Below are positions 26,333-35,110 of a stretch of 64,000 nucleotides of DNA, one piece after another. Within the stretch, counting starts at the first letter, position 1. Each line of letters starts with the position of its first letter. The stretch covers positions 62,001-126,000 of the forward strand of contig NZ_JAJIRN010000003.1 of NCBI RefSeq assembly GCF_025717515.1, written 5' to 3'. This DNA comes from Roseateles oligotrophus (GTDB taxonomy: Bacteria; Pseudomonadota; Gammaproteobacteria; Burkholderiales; Burkholderiaceae_C). The notes beneath the pieces were generated by a model, which saw only the letters and a program-made list of their open reading frames with translations, was not told the origin of the DNA and did not search any database. A program made the translations under genes and the position numbers.

Positions 26333-26712
26333 CCGCCAAAGCGGGCAAAAATGCAATCGCAGCGCGCACTTCGTTGCCGATCCTCCCTGGCATCGAATGA
26401 CTCGACCTGGCCGGGAGCGTGAGGTCGCTCCATCGCCAACAAGCCGCCGTTGGCCAAAACGGTCGACGAGCGAAACTTCAGCTATGCGCCGTTCCTTCGA
26501 GCTCTCGACCTCACGCGGTCCACGCCATTTCGGTGGCACCGCCCATTTGGCAGTTCAATGTCCAACGTTGACCTTAGACCCCCGCTAAGTTGCAATTTCC
26601 CACTGTGATGCCAAGGGTATCTGCCCCCCCCCCATTCAATGGGGCCGGTCAGCCTGCAACTAAAGCGTTAGGCCCTAGACTCCCCCGAACAAAAATAGTT
26701 AGGGAGAAGTCG
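26316..26712. other. Divergent intergenic region in the island
   Basis: About 400 bp between the unknown membrane protein and the PEP-CTERM protein gene. It holds the inverted repeat at 26306-26332, a run of ten C at 26624-26633, and the ribosome site AGGGAGAAG at 26701-26709 of the PEP-CTERM gene. No gene was found. The in-frame extension upstream of 26713 is not credible because it runs through the C tract. Confidence 0.5.
26624..26633. repeat. Homopolymer tract of ten C
   Basis: Ten consecutive C residues about 80 bp upstream of the PEP-CTERM gene start, in its probable promoter region. Tracts of this length slip during replication and can switch surface-protein expression. Whether this happens here cannot be seen from one sequence. 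Confidence 0.6.
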
Positions 26713-29361
26713 ATGCGTGCACGATCTATTTGTCGCCACATGATTCGTTCGGTGGCGACAGCCGCTGCGCTTGTAGTGCTAGCCGGGACGGTAAATGCAA
26801 TTCCCGTTGCTTGGGTAGGCACTAACAATGGATCTTGGGACGCTGCAGGAAATTGGAGCAATGGGATCCCAGGCTTAGCTGACGATGCAAATCTTGGCGC
26901 GTTTGATACATTTTTTGGATCAGGCTCGATCTCTGTGCGCTCGTTTTCAGGCAGCGGGCGACTTTCCTTTGCCGGCGGTGTGCTGCAGAACTCGGAAGCC
27001 TCGGCAATCGGGGCACTGGCGTTTTCAGGAGGCGCCATCATGGGTGCCGGCGCGCTGAACGTCAGCGGCCCCAGCACCTGGACCGGCGGCTCAATGAACG
27101 GCACCGGCACGACCACCTTTACGGGTGAGCTCGCGCTGCTTGGCTACGGCCGGTACGCCACCGCCAATCAGCGCAGCATTGACTTCGCCGGCACGACCAG
27201 TTTGGACGGCGGCACGCTCTTCGCCGTGAACGGCGCCGTCCTGACCAACACCGGAACCTTCGTTGACAACGGTAGCAGCACCTACCGCAATTCAATCGGT
27301 GGGACTGCGGACTCGAAGTTCGTCAACGCGGGCACGTACAGCAAGGTCGGGGCCGGGTACAGCGACATTGGCATCGCGTTTGAAAACAAAGGCACGCTCA
27401 ATGTCAATGCTGGTGTGCTGGGCCTGACCGCCAGTAGCAGCATCACCGGCGGCCTCAATATTGCCTCTGGCGCCACCTTGGTCTACGGCGGCGGAGTGCA
27501 TGAACTTGGCGGTTTGACGGTTGCTAGTGGCAACGGCGGCCTACAAATTGGTGGCAACGCTCTGGTCAACACCAAAGGCTCCAATACCTTCACGGGACTA
27601 CTTGAGGTCTACCCAGGTGCGCTCAATCTTGGCGGCACCTTCAACGCGACCACGCTCAATCTAGCCGGAGGCGCCATCATGGGTGCCGGCGCGCTGAACG
27701 TCAGCGGCCCCAGCACCTGGACCGGCGGCTCAATGAACGGCACCGGCACGACCACCTTTACGGGTGAGCTCGCGCTGCTTGGCTACGGCCGGTACGCCAC
27801 CGCCAATCAGCGCAGCATTGACTTCGCCGGCACGACCAGTTTGGACGGCGGCACGCTCTTCGCCGTGAACGGCGCCGTCCTGACCAACACCGGAACCTTC
27901 GTTGACAACGGTAGCAGCACCTACCGCAATTCAATCGGTGGGACTGCGGACTCGAAGTTCGTCAACGCGGGCACGTACAGCAAGGTCGGGGCCGGGTACA
28001 GCGACATTGGCATCGCGTTTGAAAACAAAGGCACGCTCAATGTCAATGCTGGTGTGCTGGGCCTGACCGCCAGTAGCAGCATCACCGGCGGCCTCAATAT
28101 TGCCTCTGGCGCCACCTTGGTCTACGGCGGCGGAGTGCATGAACTTGGCGGTTTGACGGTTGCTAGTGGCAACGGCGGCCTACAAATTGGTGGCAACGCT
28201 CTGGTCAACACCAAAGGCTCCAATACCTTCACGGGACTACTTGAGGTCTACCCAGGTGCGCTCAATCTTGGCGGCACCTTCAACGCGACCACGCTCAATC
28301 TAGCCGGAGGCGCCATCATGGGTGCCGGCGCGCTGAACGTCAGCGGCCCCAGCACCTGGACCGGCGGCTCAATGAACGGCACCGGCACGACCACCTTTAC
28401 GGGTGAGCTCGCGCTGCTTGGCTACGGCCGGTACGCCACCGCCAATCAGCGCAGCATTGACTTCGCCGGCACGACCAGTTTGGACGGCGGCACGCTCTTC
28501 GCCGTGAACGGCGCCGTCCTGACCAACACCGGAACCTTCGTTGACAACGGTAGCAGCACCTACCGCAATTCAATCGGTGGGACTGCGGACTCGAAGTTCG
28601 TCAACGCGGGCACGTACAGCAAGGTCGGGGCCGGGTACAGCGACATTGGCATCGCGTTTGAAAACAAAGGCACGCTCAATGTCAATGCTGGTGTGCTAGG
28701 CCTCACCGGTCCAGCAACCAATTTTGGCGTAGTCTCTGTTTCTGCAAACAGCCAAGTGTTGGGTAGTGATTATTCGCAGGCCAGTGGAACCACTAAAGTC
28801 GACGGAAGCCTCCGCGCTAGCAGCATTCATATCGATGGCGGAAACGTGCAAGGCAGCGGAACGATAGAGGCCGCAAACATTGTCATTGGTAGTGCCGCGA
28901 CCGTGGCGCCCGGCGAATCGCCTGGTACTTTGACGATGGTGGGCAATGTGTTGTTTGGCGGAACTTTAAATCTGGAGCTTGCCTCAGCATCGAGCTTTGA
29001 CGTCTTGAAAGTGCTTGGTCTTCTCAAGTTTGACGCGGGCGCGCGAATCAATCTCATGCTGGCCCTTGGGCTTGATGACGACTCTTATCACTTTGATTTT
29101 CTTGAAGCAACTTCAATGGAAGGCTTCGATAAGGTTAGTTTGGAATTCGCTGCAGGCTCAAACAAGCACTATGAGGCGCAGCTTACCCAGTCCTGCCAAA
29201 CATTGAATGCGCTGTGTCACCTCCAATTGTTGCTGACACTGTCAGACGCAAATGGAGGCGATGTTCCAGAGCCCGATACTTTGGCGCTGCTCGTTCTTGC
29301 ACTTGTTGGACTTGCCTATACAAGAAGGCAAGTTAGCCGTCGATTGACTGACTTGGCCTGA
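26713..29361 (+). CDS. PEP-CTERM surface/exported protein with long identical internal repeats
   Basis: An 882-residue exported protein. The start ATG follows AGGGAGAAG with good spacing and begins a signal peptide ending TVNA-IP. A first domain contains WVGTNNGSWDAAGNWSNG, a motif common in autotransporter-like and PEP-CTERM-associated beta-rich proteins. The middle consists of 2.6 copies of a 213-residue Gly/Thr/Asn-rich repeat of beta-helix character. After a unique domain (~residues 663-845), the C-terminus is a PEP-CTERM sorting signal: PEPDTLALLVLALVGLAY followed by TRRQ. Such signals are processed by an exosortase and target proteins to the outer surface or exopolysaccharide. The unique ends use more A and T than the repeats. 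Confidence 0.88.
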   Translation: MRARSICRHMIRSVATAAALVVLAGTVNAIPVAWVGTNNGSWDAAGNWSNGIPGLADDANLGAFDTFFGSGSISVRSFSGSGRLSFAGGVLQNSEASAIGALAFSGGAIMGAGALNVSGPSTWTGGSMNGTGTTTFTGELALLGYGRYATANQRSIDFAGTTSLDGGTLFAVNGAVLTNTGTFVDNGSSTYRNSIGGTADSKFVNAGTYSKVGAGYSDIGIAFENKGTLNVNAGVLGLTASSSITGGLNIASGATLVYGGGVHELGGLTVASGNGGLQIGGNALVNTKGSNTFTGLLEVYPGALNLGGTFNATTLNLAGGAIMGAGALNVSGPSTWTGGSMNGTGTTTFTGELALLGYGRYATANQRSIDFAGTTSLDGGTLFAVNGAVLTNTGTFVDNGSSTYRNSIGGTADSKFVNAGTYSKVGAGYSDIGIAFENKGTLNVNAGVLGLTASSSITGGLNIASGATLVYGGGVHELGGLTVASGNGGLQIGGNALVNTKGSNTFTGLLEVYPGALNLGGTFNATTLNLAGGAIMGAGALNVSGPSTWTGGSMNGTGTTTFTGELALLGYGRYATANQRSIDFAGTTSLDGGTLFAVNGAVLTNTGTFVDNGSSTYRNSIGGTADSKFVNAGTYSKVGAGYSDIGIAFENKGTLNVNAGVLGLTGPATNFGVVSVSANSQVLGSDYSQASGTTKVDGSLRASSIHIDGGNVQGSGTIEAANIVIGSAATVAPGESPGTLTMVGNVLFGGTLNLELASASSFDVLKVLGLLKFDAGARINLMLALGLDDDSYHFDFLEATSMEGFDKVSLEFAAGSNKHYEAQLTQSCQTLNALCHLQLLLTLSDANGGDVPEPDTLALLVLALVGLAYTRRQVSRRLTDLA
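27028..27666 (+). repeat. 639-bp tandem repeat, copy 1
   Basis: First of three in-frame copies inside the PEP-CTERM gene, encoding 213 residues from GGAIMGAGALNVSGPS to GGTFNATTLNLA. It starts at GGAGGCGCC, where the base before differs from copy 2. Confidence 0.95.
27667..28305 (+). repeat. 639-bp tandem repeat, copy 2
   Basis: Second full copy, directly abutting copy 1. I saw no nucleotide difference from copy 1, and the encoded 213 residues are the same. Confidence 0.95.
28306..28697 (+). repeat. 639-bp tandem repeat, partial copy 3
   Basis: First 392 bp of the same unit. It appears identical to copies 1 and 2 until position 28698, where G becomes A (GTGCTGGGC to GTGCTAGGC) and the sequence passes into the unique C-terminal part. 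Confidence 0.95.
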
Positions 29362-29462
29362 TTCGAATCCTTCGAAAACTGGCTACATATCGCCGAACGA
29401 AGCCAAGGCCAGTTGTGCTCCGGTAGCCCAGTCTCAAATACACCACCTATTCACTAGAAAAA

Positions 29463-29864
29463 ATGACGATTTCGAAAACGCAAGCCTGGATGTTGAGCCT
29501 CGCAGCATTGGTTATCGCAGGATCACAAGGGCTTACTGCCTATCAAAGCATGCGCCAACATGCAGCGCCAGAATTGGTCACGGCTTACCATGCCATCTCA
29601 TTGCTGAATGGCCAAGTCTATTTCGGGCGTATTGAGGCACTTGGGACCGACTACACCGTCCTGCGCGATGTGTTCTACATCCAGAGCAGGGTGGTCAATG
29701 CGGAGACCAAAGAAGTTGCTAACACGATGATCAAGCGTGGCGGTGAATGGCATGGTCCCGACCGAATGATCATCAACCGGCAACAGATTATGGTGATCGA
29801 ACCGGTGAAGCCAGAGTCACAAATTGCTAAGCTGATTGCGGAACAAAGCAAAGCCGATAAGTAA
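29463..29864 (+). CDS. Conserved small membrane-anchored protein of unknown function
   Basis: A 133-residue protein with an N-terminal hydrophobic anchor (AWMLSLAALVIAGSQGL) and an exported, small beta-rich domain containing LLNGQVYFGRIEALGTDY and VLRDVFYIQSR. I recognise this as a recurring conserved hypothetical type (surface fold NGQVYFG...DVFYIQ) without assigned function. The C-terminus is a lysine/glutamate-rich helix. It lies 101 bp downstream of the PEP-CTERM gene on the same strand inside the island; only a weak ribosome site is visible (GAAAAA). Confidence 0.7.
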   Translation: MTISKTQAWMLSLAALVIAGSQGLTAYQSMRQHAAPELVTAYHAISLLNGQVYFGRIEALGTDYTVLRDVFYIQSRVVNAETKEVANTMIKRGGEWHGPDRMIINRQQIMVIEPVKPESQIAKLIAEQSKADK

Positions 29865-30360
29865 GACTGGGATAGGTTGGGCCTCTCAAGTGATGTTCGA
29901 TTTTTCTAGGCACCTGAACTTTAAGCGCGTCAATCCAAGAACGCCCTTTCGCCGCCGGCCCCTCTGGGTCGGTTCCGCCCTTCGACGGTTCGAACAACAG
30001 GCATTTAGCGGCGCCTTATACAGGCTGCGTGGTTTGCCACGCCTAGGATGACCGCAGTTCACCCGAGACCGGACGTTGACGGAACCAGCATTGGGGCAGG
30101 CGAGTGACTGCTGAGTGGTCGACAACGTGAATCCGCCTCACAACTGCCAACGACCGTAGCCGTTGGGGCATTGCCCTACAACCCACTACTTCGAACTTCG
30201 GCAATGGGCACCTTGGAGCCGTTCAGATCTCTTGAAACCAGATCGCCAACACCGACTTTCGGCTGGCGTAGCCACATCGGCGTGGGTGGCCATTTTGAAT
30301 CGGAATACTGGGCTACGTTGAATCGGAAAAGGTGGCCAAATCGACCGGAGTACGGACTAA
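29865..30360. other. Non-coding right flank of accessory island
   Basis: About 495 bp without a credible gene, ending at the recG stop. It contains a small hairpin at 30027-30042 (GCGTGG TTTG CCACGC, no T-run) and the right-hand IS21-like repeats at 30285-30355. The remainder looks like non-coding mobile-element debris. Confidence 0.5.
30285..30316 (+). repeat. Right inverted end repeat of the island (IS21-like)
   Basis: GGTGGCCATTTTGAATCGGA continuing to GGGCTAC, the inverted partner of 23907-23937. A partial unit TTGAATCGGAAAA and a further unit GGTGGCCAAATCGACCGGAG (30331-30350) follow in tandem, a layout like the multiple end repeats of IS21-family elements. Confidence 0.58.
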
Positions 30361-32445
30361 CTAAGCTTTCAAAAACTCCGCCTTAGCCCCCAACCAACGT
30401 TCCACCTGTCTGCGCGCCGCCTGCGGGTGTTTATCCAGTAACTGCGGCGCCAAGCGGCGGGCGGCTTGCAGCAGCACCGAGTCCTCCTGCAGGTCGGCGA
30501 AGCGTAAAAGCTCGGCGCCGCTTTGGCGCGCGCCCATGAACTCACCCGGCCCGCGGATGTCGAGGTCGCGCCTTGCAATCTCGAAGCCATCATTGGTCTC
30601 GGCCATCGCCTTCAGCCGCGACTTGCCGGTGTCCGACAGCGGCCCGGTGTAGAGCAGCACGCAGACACTCGCGACCGCGCCGCGCCCGACCCGGCCGCGC
30701 AGCTGGTGCAACTGGCTGAGGCCAAAGCGTTCGGCATGTTCGATCACCATCAGGCTGGCGTTCGGCACATCGACGCCGACCTCGATCACCGTCGTCGCCA
30801 CCAGCACGCTGATGCGCCCGGCCGTGAACTCGGCCATCACGGCGGCCTTGTCGGCCGGCGTCATGCGACCATGTAGCAAGCCGACCACGTAACCGTCCAG
30901 CGCGGCGGACAGCTCGGCATGCGTCTCGGTCGCGTTGTTCAGATCCAGCGTCTCGGACTCTTCGATCAGCGGGCAGACCCAGTAGACCTGTGCGGCCTTG
31001 TTGACCACTTCATCGCGGATCTTCTCGATCACATTGAAGCGCTTGCTGTCGGCGAACACCTTGGTGACGATGGGCGTGCGCCCCGGCGGCAGCTCGTCGA
31101 TGGTGGACACCGCCAAGTCGGCGAAATAAGTCATCGCCAAGGTGCGCGGAATCGGCGTCGCGCTCATCATCAGCAGATGCGGCTCCAGGTCCATCGCAGC
31201 GAGCTTCTTGCGCAAGGCCAGCCGCTGGGCAACGCCGAAGCGGTGCTGCTCGTCGATGATGGCCAGGCCCAGCCTGGCGAACTTCACCTTGTCTTCGATC
31301 ACCGCATGGGTGCCGATGACCAGCTGCGCGGAGCCATCGGCGGCCGCGTCCAGCATCTTCTGCCTGGCCTTGCCCTTGACGCTGCCGGTCAGCCAAGCGA
31401 CCTTCAGCCCCAGCGGCTCCAGCCAGCCGACCAGCTTCTTGAAATGCTGCTCGGCCAGGATTTCGGTCGGCGCCATCAGCGCGCATTGCCAGCCCGCGTC
31501 GATGGCGACCGCCGCGGCTAGCGCCGCCACCACCGTCTTGCCGGAACCGACATCGCCTTGCAAGAGCCTGTGCATCGGTTGTGGCAATGCCAGCTCCTGC
31601 GCGATCTCCTCGCTGACGCGCTGCTGCGCGCCGGTCAAGCCAAAGGGCAGCACCGCCAGCAACTGCTCATGCAAGCCGCCGCGTTTGGCCATCAGGGCGG
31701 GCGCCTTCAACAATGCCCGCTCGCGCTGCGCCTGCATCTGGCTGATTTGCTGGGCCAGCAATTCCTCGAACTTGAGGCGCTGCCAGGCCGGGTGGCTGTG
31801 ATCTTCCAGCGTCGACAGGCGCGCTTGCGGCGGCGGGTGGTGCAAAAAGTTCAGCGCGTCGCGCAGCGCGGGCAGGGTGGGCGGCACCACCCCGGCGGGC
31901 AGCAGCTCGCCCAGGTCGGCGCGACTCAGGCCCGAGGCGATCGCGCGGCGCAGATAGGCCTGCGGCAGGCCGTTGCTGGCCGGGTAGACCGGCGTCAGCG
32001 CGGTGGCCAGTGCCGCGCCTTCGACGACCGCCTTGAAGGTCGGGTGCACCATCTCGCGACCAAAGAAGCCATGGCGTAACTCGCCGCGCACGCGGATGCG
32101 GGCGCCGACCGCCATGGTCTTCTGATGTGAAGGATAGAAATGTATGAAGCGCAACAACAGTTCGGCGCCGCTTTCATCGCTGATCTTGACCAGCAACACA
32201 CGCCGGCCGCGCGTCTCGATCCGGCATTCCAGCACCTCGCCCTCGCATTGCACCGCCTCGCCCTCGTGCGAGCGCGCCTCGGCGATCGGCGTGATGCGGG
32301 TCTCGTCCTCGTAGCGCATCGGCAGATGCAGGGCCAGATCGATGTCGCGCAGCAGGCCGAGTTTTTCCATCGCCTTTTGCGGCGCGGATTTGGGCTTGTT
32401 GGCGGCGCTGGTTTCTTTTCGATCGGCCTCGGGCATGGGCGGCAT
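30361..32445 (-). CDS. recG: ATP-dependent DNA helicase RecG
   Basis: A 694-residue RecG helicase, which remodels stalled replication forks and Holliday junctions. The wedge/OB domain is N-terminal (LHLPMRYEDETRITPI), then Walker A GDVGSGKTVVAA near residue 300, the DEQH box IIDEQHRFGVAQR near 400, SATPIPRTL, and the C-terminal helicase half (VEVGVDVPNASLMVIEHAER, QLHQLRGRVGRG). The start at 32445 was chosen because AAGG lies a few bases upstream; another in-frame ATG at 32478 would add 11 residues. It is convergent with trhP across the accessory island. Confidence 0.95.
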   Translation of the reverse strand: MPPMPEADRKETSAANKPKSAPQKAMEKLGLLRDIDLALHLPMRYEDETRITPIAEARSHEGEAVQCEGEVLECRIETRGRRVLLVKISDESGAELLLRFIHFYPSHQKTMAVGARIRVRGELRHGFFGREMVHPTFKAVVEGAALATALTPVYPASNGLPQAYLRRAIASGLSRADLGELLPAGVVPPTLPALRDALNFLHHPPPQARLSTLEDHSHPAWQRLKFEELLAQQISQMQAQRERALLKAPALMAKRGGLHEQLLAVLPFGLTGAQQRVSEEIAQELALPQPMHRLLQGDVGSGKTVVAALAAAVAIDAGWQCALMAPTEILAEQHFKKLVGWLEPLGLKVAWLTGSVKGKARQKMLDAAADGSAQLVIGTHAVIEDKVKFARLGLAIIDEQHRFGVAQRLALRKKLAAMDLEPHLLMMSATPIPRTLAMTYFADLAVSTIDELPPGRTPIVTKVFADSKRFNVIEKIRDEVVNKAAQVYWVCPLIEESETLDLNNATETHAELSAALDGYVVGLLHGRMTPADKAAVMAEFTAGRISVLVATTVIEVGVDVPNASLMVIEHAERFGLSQLHQLRGRVGRGAVASVCVLLYTGPLSDTGKSRLKAMAETNDGFEIARRDLDIRGPGEFMGARQSGAELLRFADLQEDSVLLQAARRLAPQLLDKHPQAARRQVERWLGAKAEFLKA

Positions 32446-32613
32446 TCTGCCTTGGCGCGAGGCGCGCGCCGCGCGCATTCGCTTTGACTGTAGTTACCCT
32501 CTCCCCCATTTGGGTGGGCTGCGACCCAGCCGACCCTCCCTACAATCCGCACCGAAATCGGTCATCGAATCGATCCATGAACTTTCAAGAAGAACCATCA
32601 GGGAGGGTTGAAA

Positions 32614-35010
32614 ATGAAATATACAAGTCAAGTCTTGGCCATCACGGTCTTGGTGTCCAGCCTGTTGAGCGCCTGTGGCGGCGGCAGTGAGGGCAGCACG
32701 CCGGTCGAGCCGCCAACGCCGGTCACACCGGCCACGGTGATCCCGGAGACGTTGTCGATCAAGGCCGCGGCCAGTGCCGATGTCGGTAGCGCGGCCAGTT
32801 TTGATAACAGTGCTGCCGCACTGACTGGCTTGAAGTTTGCCTGGTCCTTTGGTGACGGCGCCAGCAGCACCGAGCCGGCTCCAAAGCATGAGTTCGCCAA
32901 AGTGGGCGACTATGACGTCACGCTCAAGGTCAGCAACGAGGCGGGCAGCTCCAAGGAGTTGAAATTCCGCGTTAGCGTCAACAACCGGACGCATGTCAAG
33001 GGCTTGGCCTGTACCGGCGCTGCGGATAGCGGTTGGTGCTGGCAGATGCCAAAACCGAGCGGCAATGACCGTGCGGACCTCTTCTTCCTGGACAGCAAGA
33101 CAGCCTGGTCGGTCGGATCTAATGGCGAGATTCTCAAGTCCAGCGATGGCGCCAAGACATGGGTCGGCCAAGTTTCGGGACTGCGGACCCGCTTGACATC
33201 GATTCGTTTTGCCGACGCCAACAATGGGTGGGCCGTGGGCGAATATGGCGCCGTGCTGCGCACCGTTGATGGTGGCGCTAACTGGGTCTTGCAGGCTTCT
33301 TGGTCGAGGCAGGATTCTCCTTACCCGAACAGCAATTCCTTGTCCCTGTCGGTCATCAATGCCACGACGGCGGTGATTGTGGGCGACGATTTCATCACCG
33401 CCAGCAGCGACGGTGGCGCCACTTGGGCGCAGCGCAAACTGCGGCTCGATCGTATTGATGCCGACGGTGCGATCTGGAGTCGCAGCGAAGACAAGCTCTT
33501 CAAGTCGACCGATCTGGGCAAGACGCAGGTCGAGCTGCTGGCCAAACTGAACTACAGCACCTCCGGCTCGATCACCATGGGCAAGTCGGGAGTTTTGCTG
33601 AGCGAGGGCGTGCAGAGTTATGACTATGAAACCGGCAGGTCCACGTACAAACTCAATCTGCGTCGCAGCCAGGATGCCGGTCTGACATGGGAGCGCTTTG
33701 ATGCGCAGGGCTTGCCGGCCATTGGTTATTTCACGGTTCAAAAAATCGTCTTTACCGACGCCTTGAATGGCATCTTGAGCCTGGTCGGGAATGACACTTC
33801 CTTGTACACGACGAGCGATGGCGGCCGCAATTGGCAAGCGATGGTGTTTGCCTTGAACGCCAGTTCCTATCAAAGCCAACTGAGCCTATTGCCCAGCGGG
33901 GCGATTTACCGCGCGGTCAGTGACAGCACAAACAACAGTTTCAAGCGCGATTTCAGCGAGGATCTCGGGCGGACTTGGCGCGAAATCCAGTTGCCGGGCA
34001 ATGGCTACGAAGTGAGCGGTTTGCGCAAGGTCGGCGCCAAGACTTGGGCGCTCAAACATGCCTATTTCGGCCTTGAATACATCAGCAGCGACGATATGCT
34101 GACTTGGCGACTGGCGGTCGGCAAGGAGGCTCAGTTCGCCCAGAGTTCCTTCATCGCGACTTGGTTCTTTGACGCCAAACGAGCCTTGGCCATCAGTGCG
34201 GCCGGGGAGTTGCTGGAGACCAGTAACGGCGGTCTTGACTGGACGGTCAAACTGAAGGATTTAGTGAAACCGGACTACTGGAATCAGGTTCGCTTCCAGT
34301 TCCTTTCTGCTACCAAGGGTTGGCTCTTGGCCGCTGACGGCAAGGTCTATCGCAGTATTGATGCCGGCGCGACTTGGGCGTCGCCCTTGAGTGGCACGGC
34401 CAAGATCAGCCAATTCCAATTTATCGATGAGAACAAGGGCTATGCCTTATCGACCGAGTTGCGACCCGGCAGCTTTTATCCCACGCCTGTTTTGTTGACT
34501 TCGATTGACGCCGGTCAGAGTTGGGCGAAAGTGGCCGATTTTGTCGAAGGGATCAACAGCATCCATTTCGCCAACGCCAAGCAGGGCGTGGCGGTCGGCA
34601 ATGGCGGGCGCATCGTCAGCACACAAGATGGCGGGCTGACTTGGCAGAGCAGGTTCAGTGGCACGGGCTCCGAGCTCCGCCGGGTCGTCTTCGTCGATGC
34701 CACGACGGTTTGGGCAATCGGAGCCAACGGTACCGTGCTGCAGTCGCGGGACGCCGGCCAGACTTGGTCAATAAGCATGCAGGGTGACGCCGTGCAGTTG
34801 CAGGACATCCAGTTTTTGGACGCACAGCGGGGCTGGGTGGTCGGCAGTGCTGGCGCCATTTTGAGCACCCAGGATGGCGGCAAGACCTGGCAGCGCATCT
34901 ACTCGGGCACCCAGAAGACGCTGAATCAAGTGTTCTTTGTCGACCCTCGCACCGGCTGGGTGTCCGGTGAAGATGGCAGTTTGTTGGCGACTGGAACCGG
35001 CGGCATTTGA
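32614..35010 (+). CDS. Lipoprotein with PKD domain and Ycf48/BNR-like repeats
   Basis: A 798-residue lipoprotein. The signal peptide ends in lipobox LSAC, followed by GGGSEGS. A PKD domain (WSFGDGASS) occupies residues ~50-130. About thirteen beta-propeller-type blades follow, with the Asp-box pattern S-x-D-x-G-x-T-W, for example SSDGGATW, TSDGGRNW, TQDGGLTW and TQDGGKTW, alternating with GWAVG/GWVVG segments as in Ycf48/HCF136-like proteins. The ATG at 32614 has GGGAGG seven bases upstream. Two propellers are likely. The function in non-photosynthetic bacteria is unknown; a surface adhesion or carbohydrate-interaction role is possible. A strong terminator follows at 35053. Confidence 0.88.
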   Translation: MKYTSQVLAITVLVSSLLSACGGGSEGSTPVEPPTPVTPATVIPETLSIKAAASADVGSAASFDNSAAALTGLKFAWSFGDGASSTEPAPKHEFAKVGDYDVTLKVSNEAGSSKELKFRVSVNNRTHVKGLACTGAADSGWCWQMPKPSGNDRADLFFLDSKTAWSVGSNGEILKSSDGAKTWVGQVSGLRTRLTSIRFADANNGWAVGEYGAVLRTVDGGANWVLQASWSRQDSPYPNSNSLSLSVINATTAVIVGDDFITASSDGGATWAQRKLRLDRIDADGAIWSRSEDKLFKSTDLGKTQVELLAKLNYSTSGSITMGKSGVLLSEGVQSYDYETGRSTYKLNLRRSQDAGLTWERFDAQGLPAIGYFTVQKIVFTDALNGILSLVGNDTSLYTTSDGGRNWQAMVFALNASSYQSQLSLLPSGAIYRAVSDSTNNSFKRDFSEDLGRTWREIQLPGNGYEVSGLRKVGAKTWALKHAYFGLEYISSDDMLTWRLAVGKEAQFAQSSFIATWFFDAKRALAISAAGELLETSNGGLDWTVKLKDLVKPDYWNQVRFQFLSATKGWLLAADGKVYRSIDAGATWASPLSGTAKISQFQFIDENKGYALSTELRPGSFYPTPVLLTSIDAGQSWAKVADFVEGINSIHFANAKQGVAVGNGGRIVSTQDGGLTWQSRFSGTGSELRRVVFVDATTVWAIGANGTVLQSRDAGQTWSISMQGDAVQLQDIQFLDAQRGWVVGSAGAILSTQDGGKTWQRIYSGTQKTLNQVFFVDPRTGWVSGEDGSLLATGTGGI

Positions 35011-35052
35011 GGACAGTCAACCGAGGCTAAGCAAGTTCGGCACCCAAAAAAG

Positions 35053-35085
35053 AAGGCCGACCCGCTGAGTTAGCGGGTCGGCCTT
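35053..35085. terminator. Strong bidirectional intrinsic terminator
   Basis: A perfect 14-bp stem (AAGGCCGACCCGCT / AGCGGGTCGGCCTT) with loop GAGTT. On the minus strand it is followed by CTTTTTT and on the plus strand by TTTCTAC. It separates the Ycf48-repeat lipoprotein gene from the convergent eRF1-like/DksA-like operon. Confidence 0.9.
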
Positions 35086-35110
35086 TCTACATTTGGCTAT
35101 TGCCAATAAC

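Noticed and set aside
26533-26551. Possible sigma-54 promoter (TGGCACCGCCCATTTGGCA) upstream of the PEP-CTERM gene
   Set aside because: The -12 GC is out of register: the required spacing from the -24 GG puts TT where GC should be.
27028-28697. Repeats as a CRISPR array
   Set aside because: Units are 639 bp, contiguous, in frame and coding, without spacers.
29983-29998. T-loop-like GGTTCGAAC suggesting a tRNA 3' end
   Set aside because: No acceptor stem, anticodon arm or D-arm can be folded around it.
30027-30042. Hairpin GCGTGG-TTTG-CCACGC as a terminator for the island
   Set aside because: Short stem and no T-run on either strand.
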